Counted from the first letter of the stretch, positions 29,171 through 41,960 are shown. The stretch is 64,000 bases of DNA from Eleginops maclovinus (GCF_036324505.1 NC_086352.1:5750501-5814500), one strand, 5' to 3'. The notes: generated by a model not told the origin, from the sequence alone. Made by a program: numbers and translations.

Positions 29171-30155
29171 GGATAAAATAATGCAGATGTCATGTAGTAT
29201 GTCATAAGAAATGTTGTGGTATAGCCTTAGCCTCAGATTTATATAAAAAGGTGTAGAGTTTTACTTTTAGAAAAATTATAACTAGACATTTGTTTTAGCA
29301 AAGTATGCCTTAGATTTGAATCCAAAGGTCATATTATAAGGTACCATTGAAACTGATGCTGTAGTCCTTCATGAAATAGTCAGAAAAGCTTCATAGTAAC
29401 GTCATAGAGATGTTGTTCTATACTGTGTCTAAAGAAATGGAAATAAGTGTAGTTTAGAAAGCCAAAGAAAGTCATAGCATGTCATATTATATGATAATAA
29501 GAATAACCTGAAGGGAAGATAATAATAAACACAATGAAGGAGGCATCGAAGCTCCCAGAGACCTCTAACAGCGCTTATCACGGCTCCCTCTCACCCCTGG
29601 GTCATTTCACTCGGTCAGAAAAGAGAAAAGACGACTACAGTCTCACAAACCCCGACCAAGAGGAGCCTTTTAGCGGCCCACAAACACCCTGCGATGTAAC
29701 GTCTGATCCTCCTCTCTAAATAACCCGATACCTGCCCCTCAGTGCCGGCTGACATGTTCATTTGACTTTGTGAAATACCAAGGTTCCCGAGTCGCAGAGA
29801 GCATGTTTTCTGCACCGCTTGTCAGCATGAATTTGCATTTTGCTTGTGACATTTCACCTCTCCGTGCCCCCCCGGCGCACTGCCTCATGGTTGCCAGCGG
29901 GGAGTGGGGCAAATGTGCCAACACACATCCCAACAAGGAGAGGGTGAAGGGCCCCGCGGCCCCCTGGAGCCATCATCGTGGTATCGCTTTAATCCACGTT
30001 GTAGCTTTCCAATCCTCCTCACTGGGAGAGAAAGCAGCAGATACAAATAACGCTGCGTAAAGAATATCATAATGCTGTCTGTATATTCAAGTCAATGTTG
30101 ACAGTGGATTAAAAATATGACATGCGTTGAGGAAGGGGTTTCTGCAGTGCCAAGC
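29171..30155. other. Intergenic, unique-looking; possible conserved noncoding block 29530-30060
   Basis: No exon is seen. 29530-30060 is of balanced composition and lacks every repeat family of the window, the kind of stretch where a conserved noncoding element could lie. This is suspicion only. Confidence 0.35.
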
Positions 30156-30330
30156 ACCTTAACCCCATGACCAGCAGGGGGCGACTCCACAAAAATAAGT
30201 CAGATTGTATAGAAGTCTATGAGAAAAGGACCACTTGATTTATCACCTCAACAAACCTGTTTCTTTTTATAATTCTTGGGTAAAATGTTTTACTCTGCCC
30301 GTAACTTTGACCCAGTTGTCCTCAGCTGAT
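30156..30330 (+). repeat. Dispersed repeat carrying a CTCF-like motif
   Basis: AGTCAGATTGTATAGAAGTC and ATGAGAAAAGGACCACTTGA resemble a repeat I recall as frequent in fish genomes, though not repeated in this window. The CTCF-like core lies at 30171-30184. Confidence 0.5.
30171..30184 (+). promoter_or_regulatory. CTCF-like motif
   Basis: CCAGCAGGGGGCGA closely matches the core of the vertebrate CTCF consensus, forward orientation, between csk and cplx3. Confidence 0.5.
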
Positions 30331-31220
30331 AGAGGTGTCATAGTGCCTGTTTTATCTTGTTAAGCAGAATAAAACCATGGGACCGGGGTGAGAGATCTTC
30401 CGAATTGGTTTGGGAACTAGCTGTGTTTGCCATGAAGTTGCAGCTGTTCCCTGTCTCATTGTGTTTCGACTCCAGAATTTCCCATTATAGCAACGAGTTA
30501 CTCAAAGTACTAACATTACAGCCCTGCTCACTACGGTGTCTCAGTACGTCTTTGTCAATTCTCTGGCCGTAACTTCCCAAAGATCTTCAGTATCTGACAT
30601 CAGTTGAAATCCCTCCTGTGCACTCCTTGTGGTCCAGTGTTTCTAATGTCATCACAGCTTCCTCCACTTCTTCTATACAGACTTCAGTCAGGTATCACGT
30701 GCTGAATGAAGCCCAACGTTAAGCCAAAGCCTTCCCGTCCACAGACTCCTTCCCATGTATCGTGCAGTCTGAAGCAACACATACTGGTTTGTTTACCGAC
30801 GTCACTTCACAGGATTTCTGGGATTTGAGGTTTAAATCCCTTCCAGCCTTTTGGAGACGCTCGTGTGCAGAGAGTCTGTTGGTTCAGCGTGAAGAGGCTC
30901 TTGTCTCCTGGCAGGAAACGTGAGTCCTCGCTGAATGAGTCACAGAGACAGAGGAGCCTGCCGTCATTCAGAAGTTTGTTTTCACTTCTCAGAGCAGACA
31001 GCATCGTGGGTTCATTTATAGCAAGAGTGTTAAACTTTGCACCTGCTACTGATTCAAATCCAAAGCTTGACTTTCACATGCCCAATATGACGCTGTATAA
31101 CTATTTACTGCTGCTGGATATCTTAGCCCATAAATATCTGTCAGTGTGTATTTATTAGAGGGTTTATATTAGCTAGTAATCAGGAACTGTAAAGTAATCA
31201 AAGCTGTCAGATACATATAG
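30331..31220. other. Intergenic, nothing recognised
   Basis: Short ORFs here lack exon borders and show no recognisable protein similarity. Confidence 0.55.
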
Positions 31221-31221
31221 T

Positions 31222-31490
31222 GGAGCAGGAGAGGACTCTTTAAAGTAGAGACACTACATACTGATATACACCTGAACATCAGCAGGAGAGGACTCTTTAA
31301 AGTAGAGACTCTACATACTGATATACACCTGAACATCAGCAGGAGAGGACTCTTTAAAGTAGAGACACTACATACTGATATACACCTGAACATCAGCAGG
31401 AGAGGACTCTTTAAAGTAGAGACTCTACATACTGATATACACCTGAACATCAGCAGGAGAGGACTCTTTAAAGTAGAGACGCACCTGAAT
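31222..31490 (-). repeat. 57-bp minisatellite array 1, about 4.7 copies, - orientation
   Basis: Unit contains AGCAGGAGAGGACTCTTTAA, AGTAGAGAC and ACTGATATACACCTGAACAT. Successive units alternate GACACTAC and GACTCTAC, giving a 114-bp dimer. Each unit ends in the family A terminal sequence. The - strand is open (133-aa frame) only because 57 is divisible by 3. Confidence 0.95.
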
Positions 31491-31967
31491 AAAATGCAGG
31501 GATAAGTAAATATCGTTTCAGTTATCTGTAAGAATCTAAGAGAACCACAAAGAGTCACACTTGCTGACATGCATGGTGTGACTGTTACAGAGATGTAATG
31601 ATAAACTGAGGAGAAGACGTCTGAACATTTCCCGGAAATGAGAATGAATGCTCAGTCTCCGGGTTTCCATCCTCACAAATGGCTTTTGTTTTGGCGACTT
31701 CTCCGGCGTCCACAGAGGACAGACCATAAACTGTTGTGACACATGAGGATCTGCAGCCGACCGAGAGTAATGCTAATGTTCACAAAATGTCCGGGAGACT
31801 GCAAATAAAACCGTGCAGACGAAGGCTTGTCACAACTGTACTAACACAGCTACATCCTTACATTTATTTTGGGATGGATGTTAGTCATTTAGACTGACTC
31901 CTGCAGCATGAACATTTCTGGAATTTTCAAAGGCTAGCATGATAATAAAAAAAGCCTTTGAAGTAAT
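31491..31967. other. Spacer between inverted 57-bp arrays
   Basis: 477 bp of unique-looking sequence separating array 1 (-) from array 2 (+). No gene. Confidence 0.7.
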
Positions 31968-32749
31968 GTAGAGTCTCTACTTTAAAGAGTCCTCTCCTGC
32001 TGATGTTCAGGTGTATATCAGTATGTAGAGTCTCTACTTTAAAGAGTCCTCTCCTGCTGATGTTCAGGTGTATATCAGTGTGTAGAGTCTCTACTTTAAA
32101 GAGTCCTCTCCTGCTGATGTTCAGGTGTATATCAGTATGTAGTGTCTCTACTTTAAAGAGTCCTCTCCTGCTGATGTTCAGGTGTATATCAGTATGTAGA
32201 GTCTCTACTTTAAAGAGTCCTCTCCTGCTGATGTTCAGGTGTATATCAGTATGTAGTGTCTCTACTTTAAAGAGTCCTCTCCTGCTGATGTTCAGATGTA
32301 TATCAGTATGTAGTGTCTCTACTTTAAAGAGTCCTCTCCTGCTGATGTTCAGGTGTATATCAGTATGTAGTGTCTCTACTTTAAAGAGTCCTCTCCTGCT
32401 GATGTTCAGGTGTATATCAGTATGTAGAGTCTCTACTTTAAAGAGTCCTCTCCTGCTGATGTTCAGGTGTATATCAGTATGTAGTGTCTCTACTTTAAAG
32501 AGTCCTCTCCTGCTGATGTTCAGGTGTATATCAGTATGTAGAGTCTCTACTTTAAAGAGTCCTCTCCTGCTGATGTTCAGGTGTATATCAGTATGTAGTG
32601 TCTCTACTTTAAAGAGTCCTCTCCTGCTGATGTTCAGGTGTATATCAGTATGTAGAGTCTCTACTTTAAAGAGTCCTCTCCTGCTGATGTTCAGGTGTAT
32701 ATCAGTATGTAGTGTCTCTACTTTAAAGAGTCCTCTCCTGCTGATGTTC
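31968..32749 (+). repeat. 57-bp minisatellite array 2, about 13.7 copies, + orientation
   Basis: Reverse complement of array 1. Units carry GTAGAGTCTCTAC or GTAGTGTCTCTAC, largely alternating in the second half. A 257-codon frame (repeated MFRCISVCSVSTLKSPLLL) reads through it. It has no splice context or composition of a real protein and is rejected as a gene. Confidence 0.95.
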
Positions 32750-33195
<446 letters not shown>

Positions 33196-33460
33196 ATGTA
33201 ACAGCCTCTGTACCGATGTCAGGAATGACTCGGGGCACATTCACATTAATTAAGTTGATGCATCGTGGCAACTCACATGAGAACAGACATGTAGAATCAC
33301 ATCGCCGCGGCAAGGCAAGCTGTTAGCGAGCGCTCATGATCGCCAGGCAGAAGGAAAAGTACAGTAGCTTCAATGTTGGAGGCTTAGAATGAACAGTTTT
33401 AAATTCAGAAGATGTAGTGGCAAACATGTAGAGAAGGAAAACAGAGCTTAAAAGTAAAAC

Positions 33461-33906
33461 TGTCAGGGTTGGGGAAACAGGACCCAAGTGCAGTACATCC
33501 AGGGGAAGCAGGAAAGGGTCCAAACAAAAAGCGAGCTTTATTCAAAAGCTGTTGATGAAAACATGAAGCAAGGGGAACACAGGACATGAAAAACACTTAG
33601 CTCCAGACATGAAGGGCGACAGGAACAGGCAGGTAACATGGAAGGGACCAGGGAAGAAATGATGACGACCGAACAACAGACAAAAGGGGAACAGGGACTA
33701 AATACACATGGGTAATCACAAGACGAGAGACAGCTGGAAGGGGGAGGAGAAACACAGGGGCAACAGGTGAACACAATGACAGCAATCAGGCACAGGAGGG
33801 AAACGCAGACAGGAAGTGAAGCTAAACATGACACAAGAGGGGACAACATTTCAAAATAAAACACACAACACAAGGACATGACAGACACGAAACAGGGATC
33901 ATGACA
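33461..33906 (-). mobile_element. LTR-like dispersed element (solo LTR candidate)
   Basis: 446 bp beginning TGTCAGGG and ending ATGACA, so TG...CA ends, flanked by AAAAC at 33456-33460 and again at 33907-33911, a 5-bp direct repeat. On the - strand an AATAAA lies near the far end (33539-33544 as TTTATT). These features fit a solo LTR in - orientation. A partial relative is at 41334-41455. The - strand ORF of 134 aa is not coding. Confidence 0.5.
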
Positions 33907-33911
33907 AAAAC

Positions 33912-36035
33912 TGCTGATCGTCGTTTCTGTGCCTTTATCCATGACCCACTGTCACCCAAAAACATTTAAACATTTCCTATATCTATATATGTTATCCATG
34001 TGCCATACTGGTGCACTACTCCCACCACCACCTGTCTCCCATTACATACTGTTACACCAGGTGCCCCAAGATGCCTTCAAAATAAAAGCATCAAAACTAT
34101 TTTAACTACCTTAAATAATAATACATTTACTAGAAACAAAACCAGCAAGACAATGAATGTTTAGGGTCAGATAAGAAGTAATCTCAAACTGGGATTTATT
34201 TTCAGTTACAGCCGCATAAAACAAAACAGGGTATTACACAAAGTTAGAAATGAAATGACTCTGAAATAATATAAAGCAATAAATAGCTCCCACACATCAG
34301 TTTGCACTTTAAAGCAGATGTGTATTCAGGGTTAGGGTTAGCTGTATGAACATGTTGTAAGAAAATGTACAAAATACGAGTAATTAGACACTAGGAAGAT
34401 GATGGAAGCTCGTTGTTGTTGATGTTTGGTTTCTTGTCATTGTAAGCAGCTGTGATTGACAGATCATCTATTTTTGAGTAAGGGGTAAAGTAAGACGTTC
34501 TTCTTCCTGCTCCTTTCGTTAATGGGCTACAAAAACACAGCTTGAAGTGAAAATGCATGCCACCCCGCGACTAGAACACAAGTAGGTCTAATTTCTGGTC
34601 AGAATGTGTCTTTCCAGTTGATATGAGACACAATAACTTCAGAAGCAACCGGTGTTTTAAGCTGTTGAGGTGTTTGTGAAAGAGGGATCTCCTTTTATCA
34701 AGAAATAAATCTCACTTGATTTTTAGAAACACACATGTTGTTGGACATCACCGACTAACGCTAACACTTTTGAGCATTTGTGGTTTATTTTGTAACACAA
34801 CTTTTCCTGATCCTGGTTTCAATTTCATTTAATATCCCATCTTATTACAAGAAATCAAACCAGGCATATTGTCACTCATCGTTTACTTCCTACACGCAAA
34901 AAAACCAAACATGTTTACGTTGTTTTTTAACTTGATTTGGAGCAGCATTTTCTCCAGTGTGCGGCCATTCCATGTAGGACTGAGGGTGAAAGTGTCAGGT
35001 TGATTGACCCTTACCCATAATTCAACTCAATCTTCATTCAGTGACCACTGTCCACAGTAACCAGAGGGACAGCAGGCGTGTCTTCAGGCAGATATTCTCC
35101 CAGAAGCACATCTGGAAACTGATGGATCATTTTTTGGTTGCGACACCCGTCATCCCGGCCCGGCATGATGCGCTCTGACACACAGAAGCCACAGAGACAA
35201 AACATCACAGCCTCAATGTCAGCGTGTTGATAACCAGCTCGGGATCAGCCTCTTTATTCCTCTTTTCTCCACCCTCTCACCCTGACTCACCCCTTTTGGG
35301 ATTCACGGATGAAATGGAAGTCTCTGTGGACGAAATGATGTAACACAGAAACCTGCTGATAACGAAGACGAGGAGAAGAGAGAACAGCTCTGCCAGCAAG
35401 GTCACCGGGAATTGACCTTATCATTCTCCCTGATGCATAATAACAGAGATTATTATGATACAATGATATAAGTGTATTACACCTATTAGATTCATAATGC
35501 ACTAACCTAATTAATAAAGCATGACTGAATAAAGTACAATAATTCAATATATGGGATCTCACATGGCATCACATGTACTTTCTCGTTTTCTCACAGGTTT
35601 TCAGACAGTATTGTTGTCACTTTGACTAAAGTAAAGGACCTGAATGAATCTTCCACCTGTGGTTTCTAATTCATTATTTAATATAAAGAGTTACTACATC
35701 GTTTGTCAATGAAATCAATGACTGTGCTAATTGTTTTACCTCCACAGTATATTACTCCTAAACTTTCAATGAATGATCTCAGCTCTCTCCTCCTGTGGGA
35801 TGTCAGCTCTGTCTCGGAGAGGTCGAGTGGTTTTGATTGGCTGACATCTGACCCCCCCTGCAGACCATAGCCGTGACCTCAGCACACTGATGCGCTTTAC
35901 GTAAGAACAACATGCAACCTTTTGTTGTTCCTGCAGCCGGGGGCCCGTTTACATCACTGCTCTCATGTTCGTGGAGCCGGATTATTCCTGCCACAGCGAT
36001 GACGGTCAAGAGTCAGGAGTTCATTCCCGCTCCAC
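33912..36035. other. Intergenic, 2.1 kb, nothing recognised
   Basis: Unique-looking sequence with no exon, RNA gene or known repeat. A GTTAGGGTTAG at 34329-34339 is too short to mean telomeric DNA. Confidence 0.5.
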
Positions 36036-37520
36036 GACTATCTGATACTATCTGATACTATCTGATACTATCTGATACTATGTGATGCTATCTGATACTA
36101 TCTGATACGGTACAATTCAAAATGATACAATACGAAACAGTACGGTACAGTACAGTCTGGTACAGTACGGTACAGTACGATACAGTACGATACAGTCTGA
36201 TAAGATACAGTACGATACAGTACAGTCTGGTACAGTACGATACAGTACGATACAGTACGATACAGTACGATACAGTCTGATACGATACAGTACGATACAG
36301 TCTGATACGATACAGTACGATACAGTCTGATAAGATACAGTCTGATACGATACAGTACGATACAGTACGATACAGTCTGATACGATACAGTACGATACAG
36401 TCTGATACGATACAGTACGATACAGTCTGATACGATACAGTCTGATACGATACAGTCTGATACGATACAGTACGATACAGTCTGATACGATACGATACAG
36501 TACGGTACGATACAGTATGATATGATACAGTACGATACAGTACGGTACGATACAGTCTGATACGATACATTACGATACAGTCTGATACGATACAGTACGA
36601 TACAGTCTGATACGATACAGTACGATACAGTCTGATACGATACGATACAGTACGGTACGATACAGTATGATATGATACAGTACGATACAGTACGGTACGA
36701 TACAGTCTGATACGATACATTACGATACAGTCTGATACGATACAGTACGATACAGTACGGTACGATACAGTCTGATACGATACATTACGATACAGTCTGA
36801 TACGATACAGTCTGATACGATACAGTACGATACAGTCTGATACGATACAGTACGATACAGTCTGATACAATACAGTCTGATACGATACATTACGATACAG
36901 TCTGATACGATACAGTACGATACGATACAGTCTGATACGATACATTACGATACAGTCTGATACGATACAGTACGATACAGTCTGATACGATACAGTACGA
37001 TACAGTCTGATACAATACAGTCTGATACGATACATTACGATACAGTACGGTACGATACAGTACGATACAGTACAATACGATACAGTACGATACAGTCTGA
37101 TATGATACAGTCTGATACGATACATTACGATACAGTCTGATATGATACAGTACGATACAGTCTGATATGATACAGTCTGATACGATACAGTACGATACAG
37201 TCTGATACGATACAGTACGATACAGTACGATACGATACAGTCTGATACGATACAGCCTGATACGATACAGTACGATACGATACAGTCTGATACGATACAG
37301 TCTGATACGATACAGTCTGATATGATACAGTACGATACAGTCTGATACGATACAGTCTGATATGATACAGTACGATACAGTCTGATATGATACAGTACGA
37401 TACAGTCTGATACGATACAGTCTGATACGATACAGTACGATACAGTCTGATACGATACAGTACGATACAGTCTGATACGATACAGTACGATACAGTCTGA
37501 TACGATACAGTGCGATACGT
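36036..37520. repeat. 1.5-kb pentamer-based satellite (GATAC/AGTAC/AGTCT)
   Basis: Built of TACGATACAG and TCTGATACGATACAG modules, all multiples of 5 bp. The first 70 bp is a 10-bp ACTATCTGAT repeat that looks like the founder. Three long - strand frames (345, 233 and 163 codons, YRIRLY/SYQTV-rich) read through it and are not genes. Downstream DNA (37640-37735) keeps a decayed GTATC pentamer rhythm. Confidence 0.95.
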
Positions 37521-39145
37521 GAATGACACTTCTCCTGGCAGATAAAGGTTATAATTATAATGTTTGTCCTGGTTGAAGTTGCTAATGGCACTGTGGTGAC
37601 ACAAGAAAACTGTCATACTTGATCTGACAATAAAGCATGATTATTTGTGTATCGCAGCGTTCTGTTTCATAGCATCTATCCTATTGTATCATTTCTAGTC
37701 GTGTCGTTTTGTGTTGCATCACGTTGTATCGGCAGAGAAACGCAGCAGCAACACAGTTATGGACAGTCAGCTCTGCACATTTATCTGACTAAATTAAGGA
37801 GAGAAGTGTATAATGTTTCAGGTTTGAATGTATTTAAACACTCACAGATAGGAAACAGCTCTTAATTGAGACTTTGAAACCCAATTTCCACACGGTCTTC
37901 ACTGGCATTAGACATGCATTAGCCGTGTGTTTAGCCCCGTCTGTGCTTCAATATCCCCCCCACTCTGCTGAGACTCGGCTTCAAAGGCTTGCCTCATGCC
38001 TCTGTCCAGCCTGGATTACTCATCAGCCCCCACACACAGACGTGGGCAGCAACGTCATGAATGACTCACAAGGGTCCGGAAACATGTTCACTTTAACTCT
38101 GGAGACATTAGACCATTAGTCGTGGTTAGACTCGGGGTGGGGGGGGGGGCTCACAAAGGGCTCTGGAGTATCAGCTTAATCCTTACCAATGCACAGCAGC
38201 ATTTATCATGACCTTGATGATTCCATTGGGGAATGGTCCTGCTTTGAAGCACCCGCAATCATCCACATCCACTGCCCAGGTCCATGAGGTCATGTCTCCT
38301 CAGCCAATCATATCTCCACAATCACAGGTTTTACCCTGGCTCAAGATTACCTAGGAGTCAGGAGAAGCAGGTGGAGGATCTGTTGTAAAAAAAAATTAAA
38401 AAACTGTAGTGTGTTCTACAGGTTTTAGTGCATGTAAATGGTTTTCAAAGACTGAAATTCCTGGGTTCCCCTTCCTAAGTCAAAGTATTTAAACTTGAAG
38501 ATCTCAAAGATATCTTTAAAGGTCTAAGATCATAACATCTACTCATTTGTCTATTAATTCCAACAAATAGTACCGTTATTTCCTTTAACGCTCGTCTGTA
38601 AACATGTCTTCTTCACCTTCCCACAGGCGCTCTCTCTCACACACTCATGTAAAAGCCACCGGCTGCAGGCTGAATCACCATTGTTCCTCCTTAAGGGTGA
38701 TGACAGGCGATGGGTCAGATGTTCAGCTATTAGAAGAAAAAAAATGGCACAAAAAAGAAAGAGTGAGAACGTCCATCATCTCAGATAACATGTGACAAGG
38801 AAGGGTGTGAAACGCAGCTGTCAATCTCATGACACGGGCAGCGGCTGATTCTCTCACAGAAGACTTACAAATACCGCAATGCTGCAGATACAACATAACA
38901 TGCAATATTATAGATCCTGGAAGCTTAACAGAAAACTGCACTTTAAGGGTCAAGCCTGGTTTTTCACTGACATTGAGCTGAGTCAGATGTACCTACTCTT
39001 TCATATGATTTCCTGCATCCTCAAACCTTTTGTAGGGCAGAAAAACAACCATTAAATCAGACCACTAAGAACTGAAGCGCATGGCTGTGCAATGAAAGAC
39101 AGAGTGAAGAAATGCACATGAATTGTCAGTGAGATGCTACCTTTA
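37521..39145. other. Intergenic, mostly unique; family A fragment 38400-38470
   Basis: 38400-38470 holds the family A core (TTTTAGTGCATGTAAATGG). 37860-38370 is repeat-free and might contain conserved noncoding sequence. It includes an AP-1-like ATGACTCA at 38058-38065. No exon seen. Confidence 0.4.
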
Positions 39146-39450
39146 AAGGCTGTAAATGAAGGCCCTTTTTTTAGGGTTCCCCCCTTTTCTTCTCTCTCTC
39201 CTCACTGCAGAGGTGCACCTGATCTGCTCCTGGCTCTGCGTCGGCCCAGGTGTCCCTGATCTCCAATAATCAAGAGTATAAACCGGAGGCTGGAGGAGGA
39301 GCTCTCTCTCTGACTCTGCAGCAGTCTTTAGTGAGTTAGAAAGCGGTCTTTATTCTGTTGTCTCTTTTGGTGTAGTTTTGAGTATGGAGGACCTGGTAGC
39401 CCAGTCTTCTGGCTTTCTTTCTGAGTTCAGGTTATCTCTTTTAATTTAGG
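39146..39450 (+). repeat. Probable dispersed-element fragment with TATA box
   Basis: Starts CTTTAAAGGCTG. At 39271-39279 a GAGTATAAA box is followed by GGCTGGAGGAGGAGCTC and a CT-rich start-site-like region, resembling the promoter end of a transposable element. Unassigned, no ORF. Confidence 0.35.
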
Positions 39451-39489
39451 GGGGGGGGGGGGCATGGTGTGGCTGGCCCATTCTTCCAG

Positions 39490-39695
39490 TCCTCAAGACT
39501 TATCCCATTTAAGTTTTCTGTACATTTCTAATCCAAATTGTATATTTTTTACTTTATTTTTAAATGCTATTTCATTTTATTTTAATTACATTGCCTTGTG
39601 TTTATGCTGCTGCAACAAAAAAAATCTCAAATTGGGATCAATAAAGTACCTCTATCCATCTATCGGTCCGTCCGTCCGTCCCTCCATCCATCTAT
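39490..39695 (+). mobile_element. LINE 3' end with AATAAAG tail and tandem terminal repeats
   Basis: TTATGCTGCTGCAACAAAA, AATTGGGATCAATAAAGTAC, then CTATC/CGTCC/CATCC tetramer-like tail. This is the usual 3' end of fish L2/Rex1-like non-LTR retrotransposons. Confidence 0.65.
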
Positions 39696-40135
39696 CGTGT
39701 GCTCTAAAAGCATCCAAGAGCAGTATTTAAAATTTTGAAAATCATGCCACAACATCCATCAAGGCTTTTTACTCATTGGGGTCAGTGGAGATATGGCCTT
39801 AATCAGCTCACAGATGTAATTATGAGGACTGTAAATTATACAATAATCAACAAATGTTTATTTGACTGCAAAAGCAAGATCTTTATTTAAGATATGTGCT
39901 CTCAACCAATCGTGAAATCCATCTCTCTTTGATGAATCCCACAAATCAATAGCTAACAACAAACATAAGCAGACGTGTGTTCTTATAAAGCTTCCTTATA
40001 AGAGGTGTTACATTATTAAGGAGTATTTATTAAGTCTACCTCCGCCGTGTGAAAATACTTCCATCAAAGCATTTCTAACCACACGCATTTTTCCTCAGAA
40101 ATCTGATTTACTGTGAAAGTCCATATCCCTATTTT

Positions 40136-40560
40136 AGTGATTATTTGTGCAGCTAAACATGAGGAATGCTCCTTGTTCTGGTGTTTGTATAACTGTGTGT
40201 CCTGTGATGTGTCAGCCAGGTGTTTCACTCAGACAGGGGAAAAGATTTCTATCCACAGGCTTTATTCCTCAGACTTGGAAATGAAACTATCAAACTGTTA
40301 CGTGTTTGTTGTCCTCATCTCTGTTACCTTGTACCATGCTCCATTGTGCATTATATGCCACTAAAGGTAAGTAATTATCTTTATTTATATGACTGTGTGT
40401 CCTGTGACGTGTCAGCCAGGTGTGATGGGTCTAAAGCTCCTGATTCCGTCCCCATCACTGTCTCTGTGATTATTCGTGCAGCCTAACGTGAGTAATGCTC
40501 CTGGTTCTGGTGTTTATGTAACTGTGTCAGCCAGGTGTGCAGCGTTGCACTGACAGCTCT
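40136..40560 (+). repeat. Local degenerate duplication, three partial copies
   Basis: CTGTGTGTCCTGTGATGTGT-CAGCCAGGTGT at about 40192 recurs near 40393 and, shortened, near 40521. GATTATTTGTGCAGC...GAATGCTCC at 40140 recurs at 40469. Confidence 0.7.
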
Positions 40561-40870
40561 CATGGTTTGCAGGGACAAGCCGTGACGGACACTGGCTACA
40601 ACGAGAAACTGTCACGTGACGAGGAGGAGGCCATTGCTCAGCGGCGCTCAGGAATGCTAACGTCTTCAGGCAGCCTGTCACATAAATCCCACATCCTCTC
40701 CGGCCTTCTGGAAGTTTGATGGCTGCGGCGTTTCGGCCCTGACTGCTCAGACCTCGATGGCCTAGTTCGGGGAACTCACCTTCACCTTCAACCGTGACGC
40801 GTTCAGGGACGCTCTGATTGAGTTAATTGAGTTTTTGGTGAGGGAGGAGGAGAGGGAAGGACGTTAGCGC
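40537..40870 (+). pseudogene. Coding-like island, possible degraded gene fragment
   Basis: After a TTTGCAG acceptor-like site at 40566-40572, a frame reads GQAVTDTGYNEKLSRDEEEA and stops at 40717-40719. Shifted frame 40709-40870 reads FWKFDGCGVSALTAQTSMA, a TAG, then FGELTFTFNRDAFRDALIEL. Hydrophilic composition and GC-rich third positions look protein-like, but one stop and one frameshift break it. I do not recognise the protein. It could also be chance. Confidence 0.3.
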
Positions 40871-41333
40871 TCCAGCAGGGATGGAGATGATGAGTTTGCC
40901 TTTGGGCTGGGGGGGCTTGATTCAGTGGAGCATGTGAGCTGTTTGCAGAGGGTTTCATCAGAGCTCAGGATGTCTGGGTTGAGAAAAGGACATTTATCAG
41001 TCTTACGTAACTTCTTCCTGCACGGGATTGGAGAAACCTGACTCGAAGAAAGACCAACACGTTTAGTTTTTCTGCTGCCAACATTTATAGAGTTTCGGGG
41101 AAAATATAGGTATTTACTTCCTCTATTGCTTTTATTTCTCCAGTTTTTGAGATATCTTTGCTGAGATTTCTCGATGTAATTACATTTTAATGCAGGGTAA
41201 TATCTTAGGACAAAAAGCCATATATAGCCTCAAAACACACGTTTGCTAAGCATTATAACATCTATAAACTTTGATTTGATTTAATATTAACAACCAAACT
41301 CAAAGGCTGCAACAAAGATGATAGACCAGCGTC
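40871..41333. other. Intergenic, nothing recognised
   Basis: AT-rich in its second half, no supported feature. Confidence 0.55.
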
Positions 41334-41455
41334 ACGATCTGTCTGTTTCCTGTTTTATTTTGAAAGGTGTCTCATGTCTGTGTCTGCTTCCTGTCTCTGT
41401 GTTTTCCCTCCGCTCTGATGACTTTCACCTTGGGGTAATTCTCAGTTTAAGCCTT
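41334..41455 (+). mobile_element. Partial copy of the LTR-like element
   Basis: GTCACGATCTGTCTGTTTCC, TGTTTTATTTTGAAAGGTG and GCTTCCTGTCTCTGTGTTTTC parallel the reverse complement of 33760-33905. Confidence 0.55.
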
Positions 41456-41828
41456 TAAAGTGAACAGAAAGCGTATTTAGAAGCAACAAAACATTGATAA
41501 ATGAATGTATGCGTGCAAGTATGGAACAAACACGACCACATGTTTTATTAAATGTATTAAAGTCCGCTAAATGATTGCTAATGACTGTTAGCATAACTAG
41601 CATTTACGTGAATATAAACAAAGACAATCAATTAAGAACTTATGAATTATATTTTGGCACGATTATTTTCATTTACCGTCCCTCTGTCGAAGACTCAGAG
41701 TTATTTGGTACATCATCACAAACCTGTTCTTTGTCTATTGTTTTTCCGCCCAGTGATCCCAGAACCTGAGCAGAAAGAGGAACACAGGAAGTGACAGGAT
41801 GAGGACGAGCCCCCCCCCCTCCATCCTC

Positions 41829-41830
<2 letters not shown>

Positions 41831-41916
<86 letters not shown>
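41831..41916. repeat. (CA)n compound microsatellite
   Basis: CA tract with one GA step near 41860. Confidence 0.95.
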
Positions 41917-41918
<2 letters not shown>

Positions 41919-41960
41919 ACTCATACTGCCTCCCTACTCACATGGGCCCCTCACTAAATC

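Noticed and set aside
34329..34339. GTTAGGGTTAG as interstitial telomere sequence
   Set aside because: Fewer than two hexamer repeats; expected by chance.
36088..37616. 345-, 233- and 163-codon - strand frames rich in YRIRLY/SYQTV
   Set aside because: Reading through the GATAC pentamer satellite in three frames; no start context, splice sites or domain.
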